Part shown: positions 22,838 through 36,400 of the stretch, one piece after another
How positions within the stretch are numbered: position 1 is the stretch's first letter
Layout of the letters: the number at the start of each line of letters is the position of its first letter
DNA from: Styela clava
Lineage: Eukaryota; Chordata; Ascidiacea; Stolidobranchia; Styelidae
NCBI RefSeq assembly: GCF_964204865.1
Contig: NC_135257.1
Span: 992,001-1,056,000 of the forward strand
Length of the DNA stretch: 64,000 nt
Direction of reading: 5' to 3'
Made by a program: the position numbers and the translations under genes
Notes under the pieces: model-generated
What the model was told of the DNA's origin: nothing
The model's input: only the letters and a program-made list of their open reading frames with translations
The model's database searches: none

Positions 22838-22996
22838 ATCCCGTTTGTCTCACACTTGTCCAGCTTCTATCAGTTTCGTCCCACTTGTTAGGACCAACGC
22901 ATGCCCTGCTTGCATCACACTTGACTTGTTTGTTTCACACTATTTGGCTTATCGAACACACGTCTTGATTATATCACACTTGCCATATAATTATCC
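22838..22996. repeat. 20-bp tandem repeat tract, part 2
   Basis: Same unit as 19,437-21,350 (TTTGTCTCACACTTGTCCAG and variants), cut off by the MITE at 22,997. Confidence 0.85.
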
Positions 22997-23201
22997 TGGT
23001 GACCGTACATTTGAACCCATGTACATTTGAACCCATGCGTATATCCACGGGTTCAATCTATATGTGGGTGCTAAAACCCATGGGTTAGGGTTAGTATGGG
23101 TTTAACTATCCGTGAAACAAAAAAAAATTCCATAGGTGCAATAGCATACAGGTGCAATTGTCATGGGTTCAAATGTACGTGGGTTCAAATGTAATGGAAC
23201 C
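22997..23201. mobile_element. 205-bp MITE, inverted copy of the 1,649 element, 8-bp TSD
   Basis: Begins TGGTGACCGTACATTTGAAC and ends AATGGAACC, the reverse complement layout of 1,649-1,836. Flanked by AATTATCC at 22,989-22,996 and 23,202-23,209. It sits inside the 20-bp repeat tract. Confidence 0.92.
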
Positions 23202-23214
23202 AATTATCCTATCT

Positions 23215-23590
23215 ATGGCAATCAGGTCTTTCTTGTATCTTACTTGTATTGCTTTTCCTGCTAGTCTCATACTTGCTATGCTTGTCCCACATTTGACTTG
23301 TTTCATCAATTTTGTATTGCTTGTCTAATATTCCTCCAGTTTCACCCCTTGTTTCACGCAAGTCCTGTCTGACGGACAGTTGTACTGTCTATTGCGCACT
23401 TGTCTCACACTTGTCATGCTAGCAACACACTGGTCCCGTTTGAAATGTAATTGTCCTGCTTTTCTCACACTTATCCCGATAGTCCCACACTTCTAATGCT
23501 TGTCTTATACCTGCCCGTTAGTCCCACATTTATTCTGCTCGTCTCACACACGTCCCGATTGAATCAAACTTGTCTGCCTGTCCCTCTGCA
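23215..23590. repeat. 20-bp tandem repeat tract, part 3
   Basis: Continuation of the CTTGTCCCACA-type array beyond the MITE. It fades out near 23,590. Confidence 0.8.
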
Positions 23591-23639
23591 ACATTGTTTC
23601 AAAAACCCAGCTAAAATATCACAAAGTTAGTTTGCTCTA

Positions 23640-24332
23640 TCCGTCCATTGGGCATTCGGATCCAAATTCTATTGTTCAAAGCCCACCGTAACATGCTGGC
23701 ATAGCACGAGCCACGTTGGTTCATATTCTGACGCACTTTTGCCAATCAATATAATTACCTTCCGTAAAAGCATTGGGAGTTTTAAAAAGATCTGTAGCTC
23801 TGCAACTACCGGTAAATGGTCGACAAAAGAACAAGTTCTGGACTGGAGCAATGTTGTCTCCAATAAAGCGCACATAGCAAATAGGGTGGGCGTCATTGTT
23901 GCTGTCGGTAGCTTCATCCAGCTGCAAGCCAAATATTTTTCCTCAAAGTGCTGACATAAATTGATCTTTTCCTTTTAATAAGGAATACGTTTGACTGCTG
24001 ATACCTTACTATAATAGATGTGATACCACGCTTGTGACACGAATCATTTAATATTTCGATTCACTTTATGCGACCCTAATTTTTTTTCAAATGAATTTTG
24101 TAAAATCTCGCGACCATGGATATGCTCGAATACCAAACGGTATGTAGTATCGTGGCTTCAATATTTGTTGCCAAGTTTTCACGGTGTGATACTTCCCGAA
24201 TACAATTACTACCGAGCATACTTCAATACAAAATAAACAATAAAATTTCAATTCGATTCGATTCTGAAATCATCAGGTATTCGAAAGTGCCCTAGTCGCT
24301 ACCCATAGTTTGGGAAACACTGTCTTATATAA
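23640..24332 (-). pseudogene. hAT transposase fragment (ZBED5/SCAND3-like)
   Basis: On the minus strand, frames near 23,932-23,720 read LALQLDEATDSNNDAHPICY and then a CRPFTG block and WQKCV, which match the catalytic-Asp region (QLDESTD) of ZBED-type hAT transposases. The frame shifts at least twice. A hAT-like terminus CAGTGTTTCCCAAACTATGG reads leftwards from 24,330, giving a 5' end. The 3' end is not found, so this is a truncated element. Confidence 0.7.
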
Positions 24333-24490
24333 CACTCAATTTATAAATTTGTACTATAACCACATCGTATTAATCTGACGACAATTTAAAAACTCTATTA
24401 TCTATGAATGCGTTGGAAACCTTTTGTATTTTAACTCTGAGTTAGTCCGTGCTTCAGCATCAATTAAATTTCAATTAGTTGGGAAAACAA

Positions 24491-27400
24491 TTAAGATAAA
24501 AGTGGTGAAAACGTTCCTTCGCTGATGACAAATGACATGATCAAAAATCCAAGCAGAGAGAACCAGTTGAAACGACAGAATGCCTCAGCGCCGCCATTAA
24601 GTGGCCTGTTGATACAAGTTTGTTTGAACATCATACTTTCTCTGGGAAATTCTTTATGTTTGGTGAATAAGTTCCAAATGTTCAAAATATCCTGGCCATC
24701 TGGTCTAGTTCTTAGTCTAATTAGCGAGTTATTAATTAATTAGTGATGGGACACAAGGTGTCACTATGGAGTAAGAGCGCTGTTTTGGGGGAAACCTAAC
24801 TTTTGATCGATAAGTCCTCGGTCTCTGACCGATATTCTCGTCATCTCTTGGTTGAATAACAAAAGGTTAAGGTAAAAAGGGGGGCTCCCGAAGTATGCGA
24901 ACCAAGATGGCGGACATCGGAATGTAATATGTGTCTTAGGTTGGGGTTAGGCCATAATTTTAGGTATAAATACTACGGGAGGCTCTTGGCTAGTCTTCGA
25001 ACTGATAATGGGACAAAAATAAGGAAAATTGGAAAAAAATTATCGCCTAACCCTAACCTGTTACCCATGTTACGTTCCGATTTCCGCCATCTTGGTTCGC
25101 ATACTTCGGGAGCACCTAAAAAAGTTAGTCTGGTCTTTCTGACTCATTTCTCGTCCATATTCTAGCGTATAGTATTCATCCGTGTAAGATAATTGCATTC
25201 AATTGGTGCACATTGCATTAGTCTTTCCCCAAGAACTCGTCAGAGTAGGACAGTTATTAATTCGCAGTCTAAATGGTGCTGTTTTTATTGTATTCATTTC
25301 ATGGTGCATTTGGCTGCTGAATGCTGTTTGTTATGACGGAGACAGGGCGATAATATGTGATTGAAGCGTGTTAAGACTTAACAAATCGATTTCGTGATGT
25401 TTCGTGACGATATAAGTTACGGAAGTGCGTAGAAATGCACACGATTTCCCCCTAACTTGGCCGGAGACTACTATCGTTTGCATTTACATGCGTAGCAAAG
25501 CCCTTTTTTCCGAGAACTAGAAGCAAGTGAAGAAGTGGAAAATTCCTGGCCAACTTCTGAAATATATTTTTTATCCATTTTGTTATTATTAAAAAATTAT
25601 GGAATCTATAAACTTTCTGACTACAGCGTTTCACGCAATCTTAACTATGTCTTCTGAACTGTTAACATTTCTAGAAATTTAAACCTGTTACTTCACCCGA
25701 CCCCCATGAGTTAAAAATTCTGATATTAACTTCAAAAATCGCTTGTAATGGCCTAATTAAAAAATAATATAAAATACTCACCTTGTTTGGGGTCGCATTG
25801 GGCAACTATAAAATAATTGCTGTAATCCGTTACGAAGAAATACTCCGCTGAGAAAATAATCTCCGTCACTAAAAACATTGATATTTATTAGACTAGGAAA
25901 TGAAGTATTGAATTTACCTTTGTTGGTCAACTACCAATTACTTAATTCAACAAGCAAGATATTTCAACTTTTGAGTCAAGGCATTTTGACATGTGTAACA
26001 AAATTAGTTTGCTCTTGTTTGCATGTACAGTGAACCTGTCATTTTTTCCTAAGCTTGTTCAAATTATAGCCTTTACAGTAGGCAGTGTGAATAAAGAGTT
26101 ACTCAAGTACACTCGAAAGTGTTGCGACAAGGAATCTGGAATTTCACCACGTGATATTTTCACGACATGGTGCCTGGTAGACTGAACATTAGTGGACAAC
26201 TAGAGAGAACGATTTCCAAGCAGAAATACATGCTTCAAAAATCCACATGAAAATTATGGGTAATTATTTTATGTTCTTGAGACATTTCAGCATTTTGACA
26301 CATTTCAATAAATAGGTTTTCTCAATATTAATATGCTTGTTAATAATTCTGCATAACAATTATGTAAACAGCGATAGTTGGGATGACCAATGCTTACCGA
26401 CATCAACATCATTCAGCAATTTTTCATCTGCTTTATGGGAAAGAGATTCTTTTGTAGTACTAGCATAGGCCGATTCTGAAAAATCGTCATATTAACTTTT
26501 TCCTATATTTAACAATTGAATTTGTCTATTGTAAAAATTCAGTTACTTTGAGAATGGCCAAATAAGATATTTTCCATGATCGATTCAGATTATTTAAGAA
26601 AAAAAAAACAGGACTATGTCAGAAAATATAGTTCAAAATAAGTAAACCGTTATGATTGGGGTTGGGAATTTCTGGGAAAACATTTTAACGGTTAGCCGGG
26701 TAAAATTAACTGGTTAACCGCAGCGTGATGTTTGACGATAAAATTGATAACTTTAGCTTATTACGTCACAATGGCTACAAGCAATTTCGGGTGATCTTAT
26801 CGCAGTATCGTTCAAAATTATTCACGAATGGAGGTAGTTTCATGATCGTTCTGGTGAAAGAGATATGCAGCGTGCTTCGGACATATGGAAGTATTTTGTA
26901 TTCGACGTGCAAATTCTACTCTGAGATATCATAAAGAAAACAGCATCAACTGCGCACTTGTTGGATGACATTGAATATACGCTTTTGCAACAAAATCGTA
27001 AATACTATATTTCGACTGAAAACTGATTCGGAATTTATCTTTGTCAAATTTTACAATCCGCAGTCTTGGTACTTCAATTATTTTTCACATCTATTGGGTC
27101 CTTACCAATACAGTTAGTGATATTATTTTGAATTAAACGCCGCAGGAGATAAATATGCGATGTCGTAAACCAGTGGCGGCGCGTGGTCATTTTGACAACC
27201 GGGGCAAGCTACTGCGGGACCAAGTCACCCCCATCTACGGGGACAGGATGAGCGCTGTAAGTTCTCCCATCATTTTATGAGTATAAAAACCATTCCATCG
27301 GTAACAACCAATCGGCAAAAGCGACAATTTTTAACGATAAGAAAGTGTCTTTCAAACCGGTCCAAGTCAAGGGATTAATAAATATAGACATAGTTTATCT

Positions 27401-30400
27401 TGAAACCTCTTTCAAAAGGAAAGGCAATATTTACCCAGATAAATACAATGACATATTAACAGAAACTTCGGGAAAGCAGACAAAACCTAAAATAGGGTTT
27501 AAAACGTTACTATGAAGAAAGGAAAGTTAATGCAAAGATAAGGACATGCGTCGCTCACTCATAGATATATATGCTGCTAGACTTCTACTGCTTGAACATA
27601 TATGCAACATGCCGCGGTTTCTTCGAAGCAAAATGCTCAATAACGCGCTGATTAAAGTCATGCATCCCAGAAATAACGTCTTTGTGAATGGATAAAACAG
27701 CCAATGAATTTAATCTATCTTGCTTCATTGTGTTTCTGAGATACGTTTTAATACGCTTCAGCGTGCTGAATGTTCGCTCTGCGTCGGCGGAAGAAATAGG
27801 CGTCGTCAAAATGATGTCCAGAAATTTTGCAGACGCCGCATAGGTAGTTACTAGAGTGTTATCTATGAGGAACCCATAGAGCGCGCAAGTTGATGTGATG
27901 TTCGAAAAAGTTTGATTGGTGTATATACATCGCAATTCATTTTCCAATTTACCCACGTTTATCATGGGGTAAAATTTGGAGACAGTAGCCAACAAATGGA
28001 TGGGAAATTGACGTGCAAATTTTGAAAAATTTTTGGGGTTCATCAAAGAGAACGCGGCAAGGTGTTCAGTGCGCAGACGATCGCCTATTTGATTCACCAG
28101 AATGTCACAGCATTCCTTTGCAGACAAAATCAAACGCTGCGTTATTTGCCCGCGGCGTAAAGAAGCACTCCATGTGTCGTCGTATTTTATTGTTTCCCGG
28201 ATACGAGATACTGCATCGCAGAAGTCTGAAATACACGACTGCACAGACGCTCCATTCATTAGCCGTGACTGCAATGCGCCGTATAATACATCCACGTGAT
28301 AGAATATTGTGGAGAAAAAAGCGAGAAAAAATGAAAACTCACCATCTTCTAGCAGACGCTTTAGACCTGCCGCCTCCCTCACAGAGCGTTCGTCCCAAAC
28401 CGGAGAGCTCTGAATGCCATTGAAACACTCAATGAGCTCAGACCTAATTTCGGACACGCCCTGCACCACGCGTGATTGGAAGTTCCAACGTGTTGGTGCG
28501 CAAGCTGGGAGACGGCGGCTACATATCTGGCGAAGGAGGTCAGAGCGCTTCGGCGAAACGGAAAAAAAATGAAGAAAACCCCGAAACATTTGCAAAAAAT
28601 ATACGGACGAGAGGGGTATCAAGACACATATTTTTAATAACGAGGTTAAATGTGTGTGCATAACAATGTAAAAAATGCGCATGAGAAAAATCTTCTTTTA
28701 TATAAACTTGAACACCATGTTTCGACTCACTCATGACTGCCGCGCCGTCATAAGTTTGAGCTATCAATTTTGACTTCGCGTTGTAAGGCTGTAACACTTC
28801 TTTCAGTACAGCCGATATCCCGCAAGCCGTGCGATCAACGATTGGTACAAAGCTGTGAAATCTCTCGGTAGGTTTACCATCTTTCACAAACCGAAAAATC
28901 ACAGCCAGTTGGGAAACACACGTGATGTCAGTTGTCTCGTCAGACTGAATCGAAAGGAACTGGCAATTCTCAATTTCCAGAGCCAAATGTTGTAAATAAA
29001 TTTTATACATTGAGTCGAGCAAATCATTTTGGATATCCTTAGATGTCCCTTTCGAAACAGTTGCGGCATCAAGATGATCTTTCAATACTGTATCTAGAGA
29101 TGCGGTGTATTCCACCATATCCAAAAATACCTCTCTATTAGAAGAGCCAGCCCGTTCATCGTGCCCACGGAGAGACAGCTCGTGACAACCAATGAACTTC
29201 AAAACATCTATCAATCGACCGAGAACATGGCGGTTTTTCTCGACGTTTTGGTTGTGCCGACGAATAGAAACCGCGCGTCCTTCATCCAACTGTGCTGCAA
29301 TATTAACATTTCCGAATGTTCGGTATTTTACTGCATTGTCCAGATGCTCCATAGAAGATTGATGATCCCTGGCACGCTCGGAAAGATGTTTAAGATCTCA
29401 AAAACCAAATTTACACCAACGTGAGTCACGGGCGGTAGCAAAAAGTAGGCAATAAAAACAAAAAAGTGCATTTTTGTCCTCGCTGTAACACAACCATTCG
29501 TGTTTTTTATACCAAGTTTCTGCGCAGAATGTACGCCGACGCTTTCTTCCGTCATGGGATTGTTCCAGTGAACAATTTTTTGGTTGATAAGGCCCAAGAC
29601 GTTGTACCTCTAATTTTTGTTCCAGCGGCAGCTGCGAAAACGGAGTGCGAAGTAGTGCATCAACCTTATTCATTATGAGGTCTAAGGCTAAGAAATGCGA
29701 AGCCGGAAAGAAGTGAGGAGCTCAAAAGGAACGTGGAAAATCGAAAGCAAATGGACTAAAGGTCTCTAACTGATTCAAATAGCGAAACAAGCGACAAAAA
29801 CGAAGGCAAGGAAACTATCAACTCTTCAAGCAACCAACGAACGAGAAGGAATGCGTGAATATGTCAACACGTTGTTGTAAGAAACGTCGGCATTGTGTCG
29901 TCATAATTTCGGGGCTAGCCCCGATCGGCCCCGACGATTTAGTAAAAGAAACAGAAAACAAACGAGACAAACGCGGCGAGTGGAAGATAAAAGAGAGAAT
30001 ACGATATACAATGAGCAACCGGGGCAAAATCGGCGTCGTCCCGTCGACGTTCGGCGAAGGCTTTGCGAGCGAAAAATGAACCATGTCGGGAGAATATGGC
30101 TAGTGTAGTCTGTGCAACCGATATTGAGGTATTTTTCAAATATTATTTATTATACCAAAAAAACAACCGGGGCATTGCCCCATTTGGCCCTATTGACGCG
30201 CCGCCAGTAATTATTTTTGAAGAAATTGTACATTATAAGGATGATTTGTTCCTGAGATGTCAGTAAATGGTTAAAATAAATCGTAACCATTAGCCATCTA
30301 AAATCGGTTAACCAGTTAACTATTTCCAAGCCTAGTTATGATAAAATAATATTTGACCATTATATTACTACAAATATATGTATATATATATATATATGCT

Positions 30401-33400
30401 ACATTTTCCCATGACAAAAAATCAATATTAAACAGACAAAAAACATTTTCTCGCGTCGGTATTTGTGTATCGTTTCAACTGAGTGTATTATACTCAAAAT
30501 ACAAGCACTGTGTATGAACACCACAAGTTCTCCGCTACATTTACCCAGATCGCCATGGGCCAATAAAACCAAACACAGATATTGTTTGGTTGGATGTCGA
30601 AACCTGCCAACCGTTGCGATCTATTCCCAGATCACACTTGGTAGCCAATGTTGACAAAGTTAAATTATTATTGGCTATGTTAAGAAAAGGCATGGAATTG
30701 TGTTGTGAGTACAACTCGAACTACGAATTCATAAACTTGTTCCAAGAAACGGCTTTTAAATAAAATAAAAGCATACTAACTGTGAGTCTGATTTACTGAG
30801 TATGTTCCGTCTCCATTCGGAAGAAAATGAAGATAAACATCTAAATGATCTTTAACCGGTCGACTGTAACAAAAAGAGATAGAAAACAATGATTCATTGT
30901 TGCAGGTTAAACGACATATTAAGAAATTTTATCGGCGCGTGGTATTTGTTGCACAATTAGCCAGAGGCGTAGCCAGCATATTTTGCGAGTTTCTGGTTGA
31001 CCTTCAGTTCTTTACTGAGCAGCATTCTGCAATCTCCAATTTCGGGGAAAAGTTCGTGGCCATTGATGTCCGTGTCGTAAAAATTTGCGAAATCTGTGCA
31101 ATCTCGACGAATTGTCGAAAAAGGCATTGGTGTCTTTTAGCACAGTATAATATATTTTATGTAACTCTGCCGCAAAGTACGTTACTTTGACAATACAAAA
31201 CCACGTATTACTCAAAACATGTATTAACATCATTCAACCAAATTCCGTTGCCATTTGTCTCCAGCACAGAACTAATATCAACATACATCGGAGTGCGCAG
31301 GCAAGAACTTATCAATACAGAACCACGTAATTAACCCCGTGCATTTTGTTACCTAACGTTACCAAATCAAATTTTGCTTTGTTTCCCGGCCAGATTTTTT
31401 GGCCATGTAATTACGATGGAAATCTGACCGTGCGCGAGCTATTTGCCTGATGACGTCGGCAGTCGACGTAAGTGATTTGCCCAAATGTGCAGTTTGCCAT
31501 GTTACTAAGACTAGATGTCTGCGCCGGTGCGATCTTGCTTGTGACCGTTTTTTTACCCTTGTTGTGACATTTTTGCAAGCCCTATTTTAGCGCCCCTGTA
31601 CCTTGGCGCCCGGGGGCATATGTACCCCATCACAGCTATTTTGTTACTATAACTCAGCGAAGCGTCGCGGGCCGGATTATATTACTCTGCGGCCCGTAGG
31701 TTGCCGACCCCTGTTTTATAGCATCGTTTCATGTGAAAATGTTTTGTTTTATATGGATTTTGAACGTCTATAGACGCCAATTTTTTACATAATTTCCACG
31801 CGCAATAATGAAGACTTCGAATTTATCTATTTATTTTATCTTGCTGTAAAATCTCTTTTTCAGTAAGTCTTGCTTGAGGTGGTAAGAGCGTGGCTTGAAA
31901 ATTTTCCAATTATCTCTAAATCATATCTAAGTTGCTCAGTGCTCACCCTTCAGCATGTTGAGTCGCATTCATGGCAAATCCATCATCAATAGCGATGAAG
32001 CTGTTCCAATCCCAACAATCTATCAGATATTCGTATTGTGGATTATCAATTATGTCGTACCATGTTCCATTTAGGTTACTGAACTGAAAAAAACCGACGA
32101 TTAGTAGAAAAATAGTTACAATGAAAACGAAATATATATTTTTCAATAACTATTGCGATTTCATGATGTGTGGCGCGGTAAATGAAAAACAGAATCAAAT
32201 ATTCACTTGTATCAACGTGACGTAATTCAGTAAAAGGACAATGCAACATTTATTTTTATTTTTTGGGCGTAAATCGGGACATTTACAGTTCAGCACAGTT
32301 GCCATAAAGTTACTACAATATAATCGTTAAAACATTTCCGGTTTCAGCTATGTGGTTGTATCCCCTTACGTCCTTTTTAGCTATCATTTAGCGACTTCTG
32401 AATTACTCAAGTATCGTTTATCAATAAATCCTATTGATAAAATCTAATTATTTTGTTATTATTGGTTAAAAATTTCCCGTATTTGAATATCGAATATGAG
32501 CAATTTTCAAAACGGTTAAATTTACGTGGTCAAGTTGAATCTTCTCTGCAACTGTGGAATAGAATAAAATAAGTGATAATTTTATTACGTCAATATTGTG
32601 CATGCATTTTTGTCAACTTTGTTATATATTGGTGGATGTCAACAAGAGATGGACAGAAATATTTCTTGGATCCATTTGCATACGTTTGGGTGAAAACTAC
32701 AATATCAAAAAATGATAGTACCCGCCGTTGTTGTACAACTTACAAACGAAGGTATATCAAAGGCGCAATTCTATAATCCAGGCTGCAGGGTAACAACATA
32801 ATCATCTTATTCATATAAACGAACAGGTAACAACATAATCATCTTATTCATATAAACGAACAGGTAACAACATAATCATCTTATTCATATAAACGAACAG
32901 GTTTATTTTCTTCAAAGAAATACTAAAGCTGCCAACTTATTCGCGTTCAATGAGAATTTTAACACTGATTTTTCATAAGATTCTTATCAAAACAAAGAGT
33001 TTATGACAGCTTATCGTGTATCATCATCCTTCGAACGCGAATTTTGTGTGCAGCTTTGTGAGAAGCACATTTTAAAATAGAGCTCCTTTGTACGTCAGAG
33101 CTACATCTTGGTTTATTTAGGAGATTCCACATCTTTCAGAAAAATTATAAAATTATCCACGGCACTGGAATGTTGAATAATATTCGATGGTTTACATATA
33201 TATATATATGTTCACTGTAATTCAGCCGCGTTTGATATGGACTACAAGATCTACTACATTCGTTCAGTTTTGGCCCATGCCATCGATATGAACCCAAAAA
33301 TAAGGACATCAAGGAAATATAATAATAGAATAACAAAGAACGAAATGTAATAAACAAAATGTATTCATGCCAGTGCGACCCGTGACTAAACATAGTTTCC

Positions 33401-36400
33401 ACTAGAAAGGATTTGTTCCAGCAGTTCTTTATTCTTAGAAACAATCTGGTCCATCTCACTTTTAAGTTGTATTTTGGTTCAAGTTACACGAACTGATTTT
33501 GGCCAATAGGCTATTGTTTTGTCATTGTTTCAATTAATTTGCTGTTATTACGTAATGAATGCGCGTGTAGCAATCAATACCATTTCTAGGAAATCAGTCA
33601 TTCGATCTAAGTGCCTGGTATTAGAACCTCTATCCATAAAACAAGGACAAAAATAAGAACACATGTCAACATAAGGACGTTTCTTAGAAATAAGAACGAA
33701 AATATTTTATAAGACAAAGGCCTTCAAAATAAGGACAAATCTTAGAAAAAGGACCTCATGGCAACCCTATCCATGGCCCATGGGTTTCCCAATACAATTC
33801 GTTTTATAACGGAGCAAAATAATTTTAAATGATATTGAATCATTGCAAAGTTTAAAATATTTACCACGTCTTCGATACAACCTATCGTCATGCTTATGAA
33901 CAAATTGCGTATTTGGCTTTTGACGAATTTGGGTTTTTTCATTAAAACTCATCTAGATGTGATTTTGCGAACCAGCCTGTTGAATTACATTTTATTAAAC
34001 TGATAATAAAACGATTTTCTGAGAAAAGAACCTGTTTTGCCAATGTTAACCAATGCGTATTTCATACGTTTGTCTTCCACAGACACCGCCGTCGAAGCCG
34101 TTAAGTTGCACGTCGTTATAAGTATCAGTTTGTCTTGTCATCATATAATGAGCGCTTCGCATCTGAAAAACCTTACGCAAATGAAGTTAATAAGAGGTAT
34201 AATAATATAGATTCAGGTGGGTATATATCTTTATTTAATATTTGAAAATTATCGTTAGTCTACGGCAGGGCTACTCAACTGGCTGACCGCGGTCCGATTC
34301 CGGATCTTTCGAGTTTTTGATTCGGACCGCATCTAATTCTTTATTTTGGATCATTAGCCCCACGTTCAAAATTTCCTTATATAAAATGACTTTTATAGTT
34401 TCTAATATATATAAAAGAACTATAACACCACACTAAACAATCTTGATTAGCTAATAATCATTAGCTTGCCTAGAAAGTGCGCGTTTAAAGGATGCCGAAA
34501 TATAATTTCTGGAAAGACCGGATCAAAATAATTTTGAAGTTTTGTATGCGGATCTTCGGTAAAAATAGTTAAATAGCTCTGGTCTACGGTACCAACCAAA
34601 GTTATCCAGCATTTGAGGCGCGTATTGCTTTTTATCTTGATGCGCTGCGTAGGAAAATGACATTGGGTACAACTGTTTTAGTTAGTGGAAGACGTACTGG
34701 CAGCTATATTTAACTACAGTAGATATTAGGGAATTGTATAATTCCAGTTTATCTGTTATATGGCTTGTAACACTTCAACATTACTAAATATTATTACAAA
34801 GTTCGTTTTATCTAATTTTTGAATAAAACATATTTGAAACGGGACTTGGTTGTTAATGAAGAGGATGAAGAAAATTGGCAAGCTGTTAAACCTGAAAAAT
34901 TATCCGACTGCTCAACGAAATTCCAGAATGGTTATTTCTATTTCAGTTTTCAATTCACCTAATATCGTTATTGTTGATATACTATTAATTGTCTTGTTAC
35001 TTTATGTTCTCAGACTTTGGATAAAAGGAAACGCGTAATACGCGTAAAAAATTTGAAGATAAATTTCGAGCAAAATCGTCTTGCTGGAATAAATTACAAA
35101 AATCCGGAAAGGGCAGCAAAAATCAGCAAGAAAAATGAGACTGCCGTACAAATCCATGTATTGTCAGAAGTCCAGATTACGCCAATGAGCAAGTCTGACA
35201 GAAGATAAAAAACAAAAGATGTTTCCAAAAATGTTGGGAAAATGAAATAGTGGTCTGAAAGACGTTTCTATGCCAGGGCTTTAGTATTGATAGTAAACTA
35301 GATTAAGAAGCACTGATTTCATGTCCCGATTTTTGCATCTTATTTACATAAGACTGTTTCGTAGCTTAGGAAAATATCTGAAAATTTGTGTCAAGAAGAA
35401 AGACAACTTTTGAATGCCGTTTACAAAGAGAAAATCAAAGATGCATTCCGATGTGCAAAAAAAAGTTTTCAGCTATAATTGAAATTAGCCAATAAACATT
35501 GCTGTCGTGGCTGGAAAGTCCGGCACCATTCATAAAGTTTTTGACCCGCATCGTCCACGAAAATGTGTGTAGCAAAGAAACATACGACATAAGAAAACGG
35601 AACGACTGTTTAAAAACCTATTACTTTATATTATGAAGAAGCAACAAGTTCTGAAAGACGAGGTATTTACATCGCAAGGTCCAGGGAAATATTCAACAGA
35701 GAAAATAATTCGACATTTCGCCCAAGAAAGAGATTTTCCTATGGAAATATCGATGGTTGAGAGTATGGAGCTCATATAATAGCAATGTATGAATGTAGCA
35801 AAATTGTGGGTGATTGGGTATCAAACGTAGTGTGACAGCGCGTATGTGATTATGTTTACCATAAAAGAATTGATGTGTAAATTGCGTATCACACATTTTG
35901 TTGCGCTTTTTGAGCTCCAAAGTTGTCGGTGAAGCAAGTTAAGTTAGAAAAAATAGAGCTGAAAATGGAAACAATTCAATTGTATATTGCTTCATAAAAG
36001 TTCATCTACACGTTCCAGGCAGTAGACGGTATAGCTTATTTCCATATAGGTAAGTTATGATAAAATGGGATGTAGGCAGGGCTACCATCGGGTGTCAAAA
36101 GGGTAATTTTCTTTTTGGGTTACTTATCAACGGCGCAAACGCAGATTAAAAATGAGGAAGAAATCATACACGAGTTTCTTCCGCACTCCCAATTTTACAT
36201 ATTCTTTATTTATTAGAAGTCGCTTTGAACAAGGTTGTATGCAGCCCTCCCCCCTCCCCTCAAAAAAATAATCGCAAAAAAGACATGGGAAGACATGAAG
36301 TCACAGCCACACGAAACCTCTAAGTCTAAAGTTTTCAAACTTAGGTTTCCCGCAATTCTTCTTGTGTTTTGTGGGCACTAATTGCTGTTTTTTCCATGGC

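Larger units (their letters stand above)
26657..30334. mobile_element. Outer inverted-repeat element in lipocalin intron 3, 8-bp TSD
   Basis: Ends TGGGGTTGGGAAT and ATTTCCAAGCCTA are imperfect inverted repeats, followed inward by TTAACTGGTTAACC on both sides. A perfect duplication GTTATGAT flanks it (26,649-26,656 and 30,335-30,342). Its own sequence is only about 640 bp; the rest is the hAT element at 27,171-30,209 that inserted into it. Confidence 0.88.
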
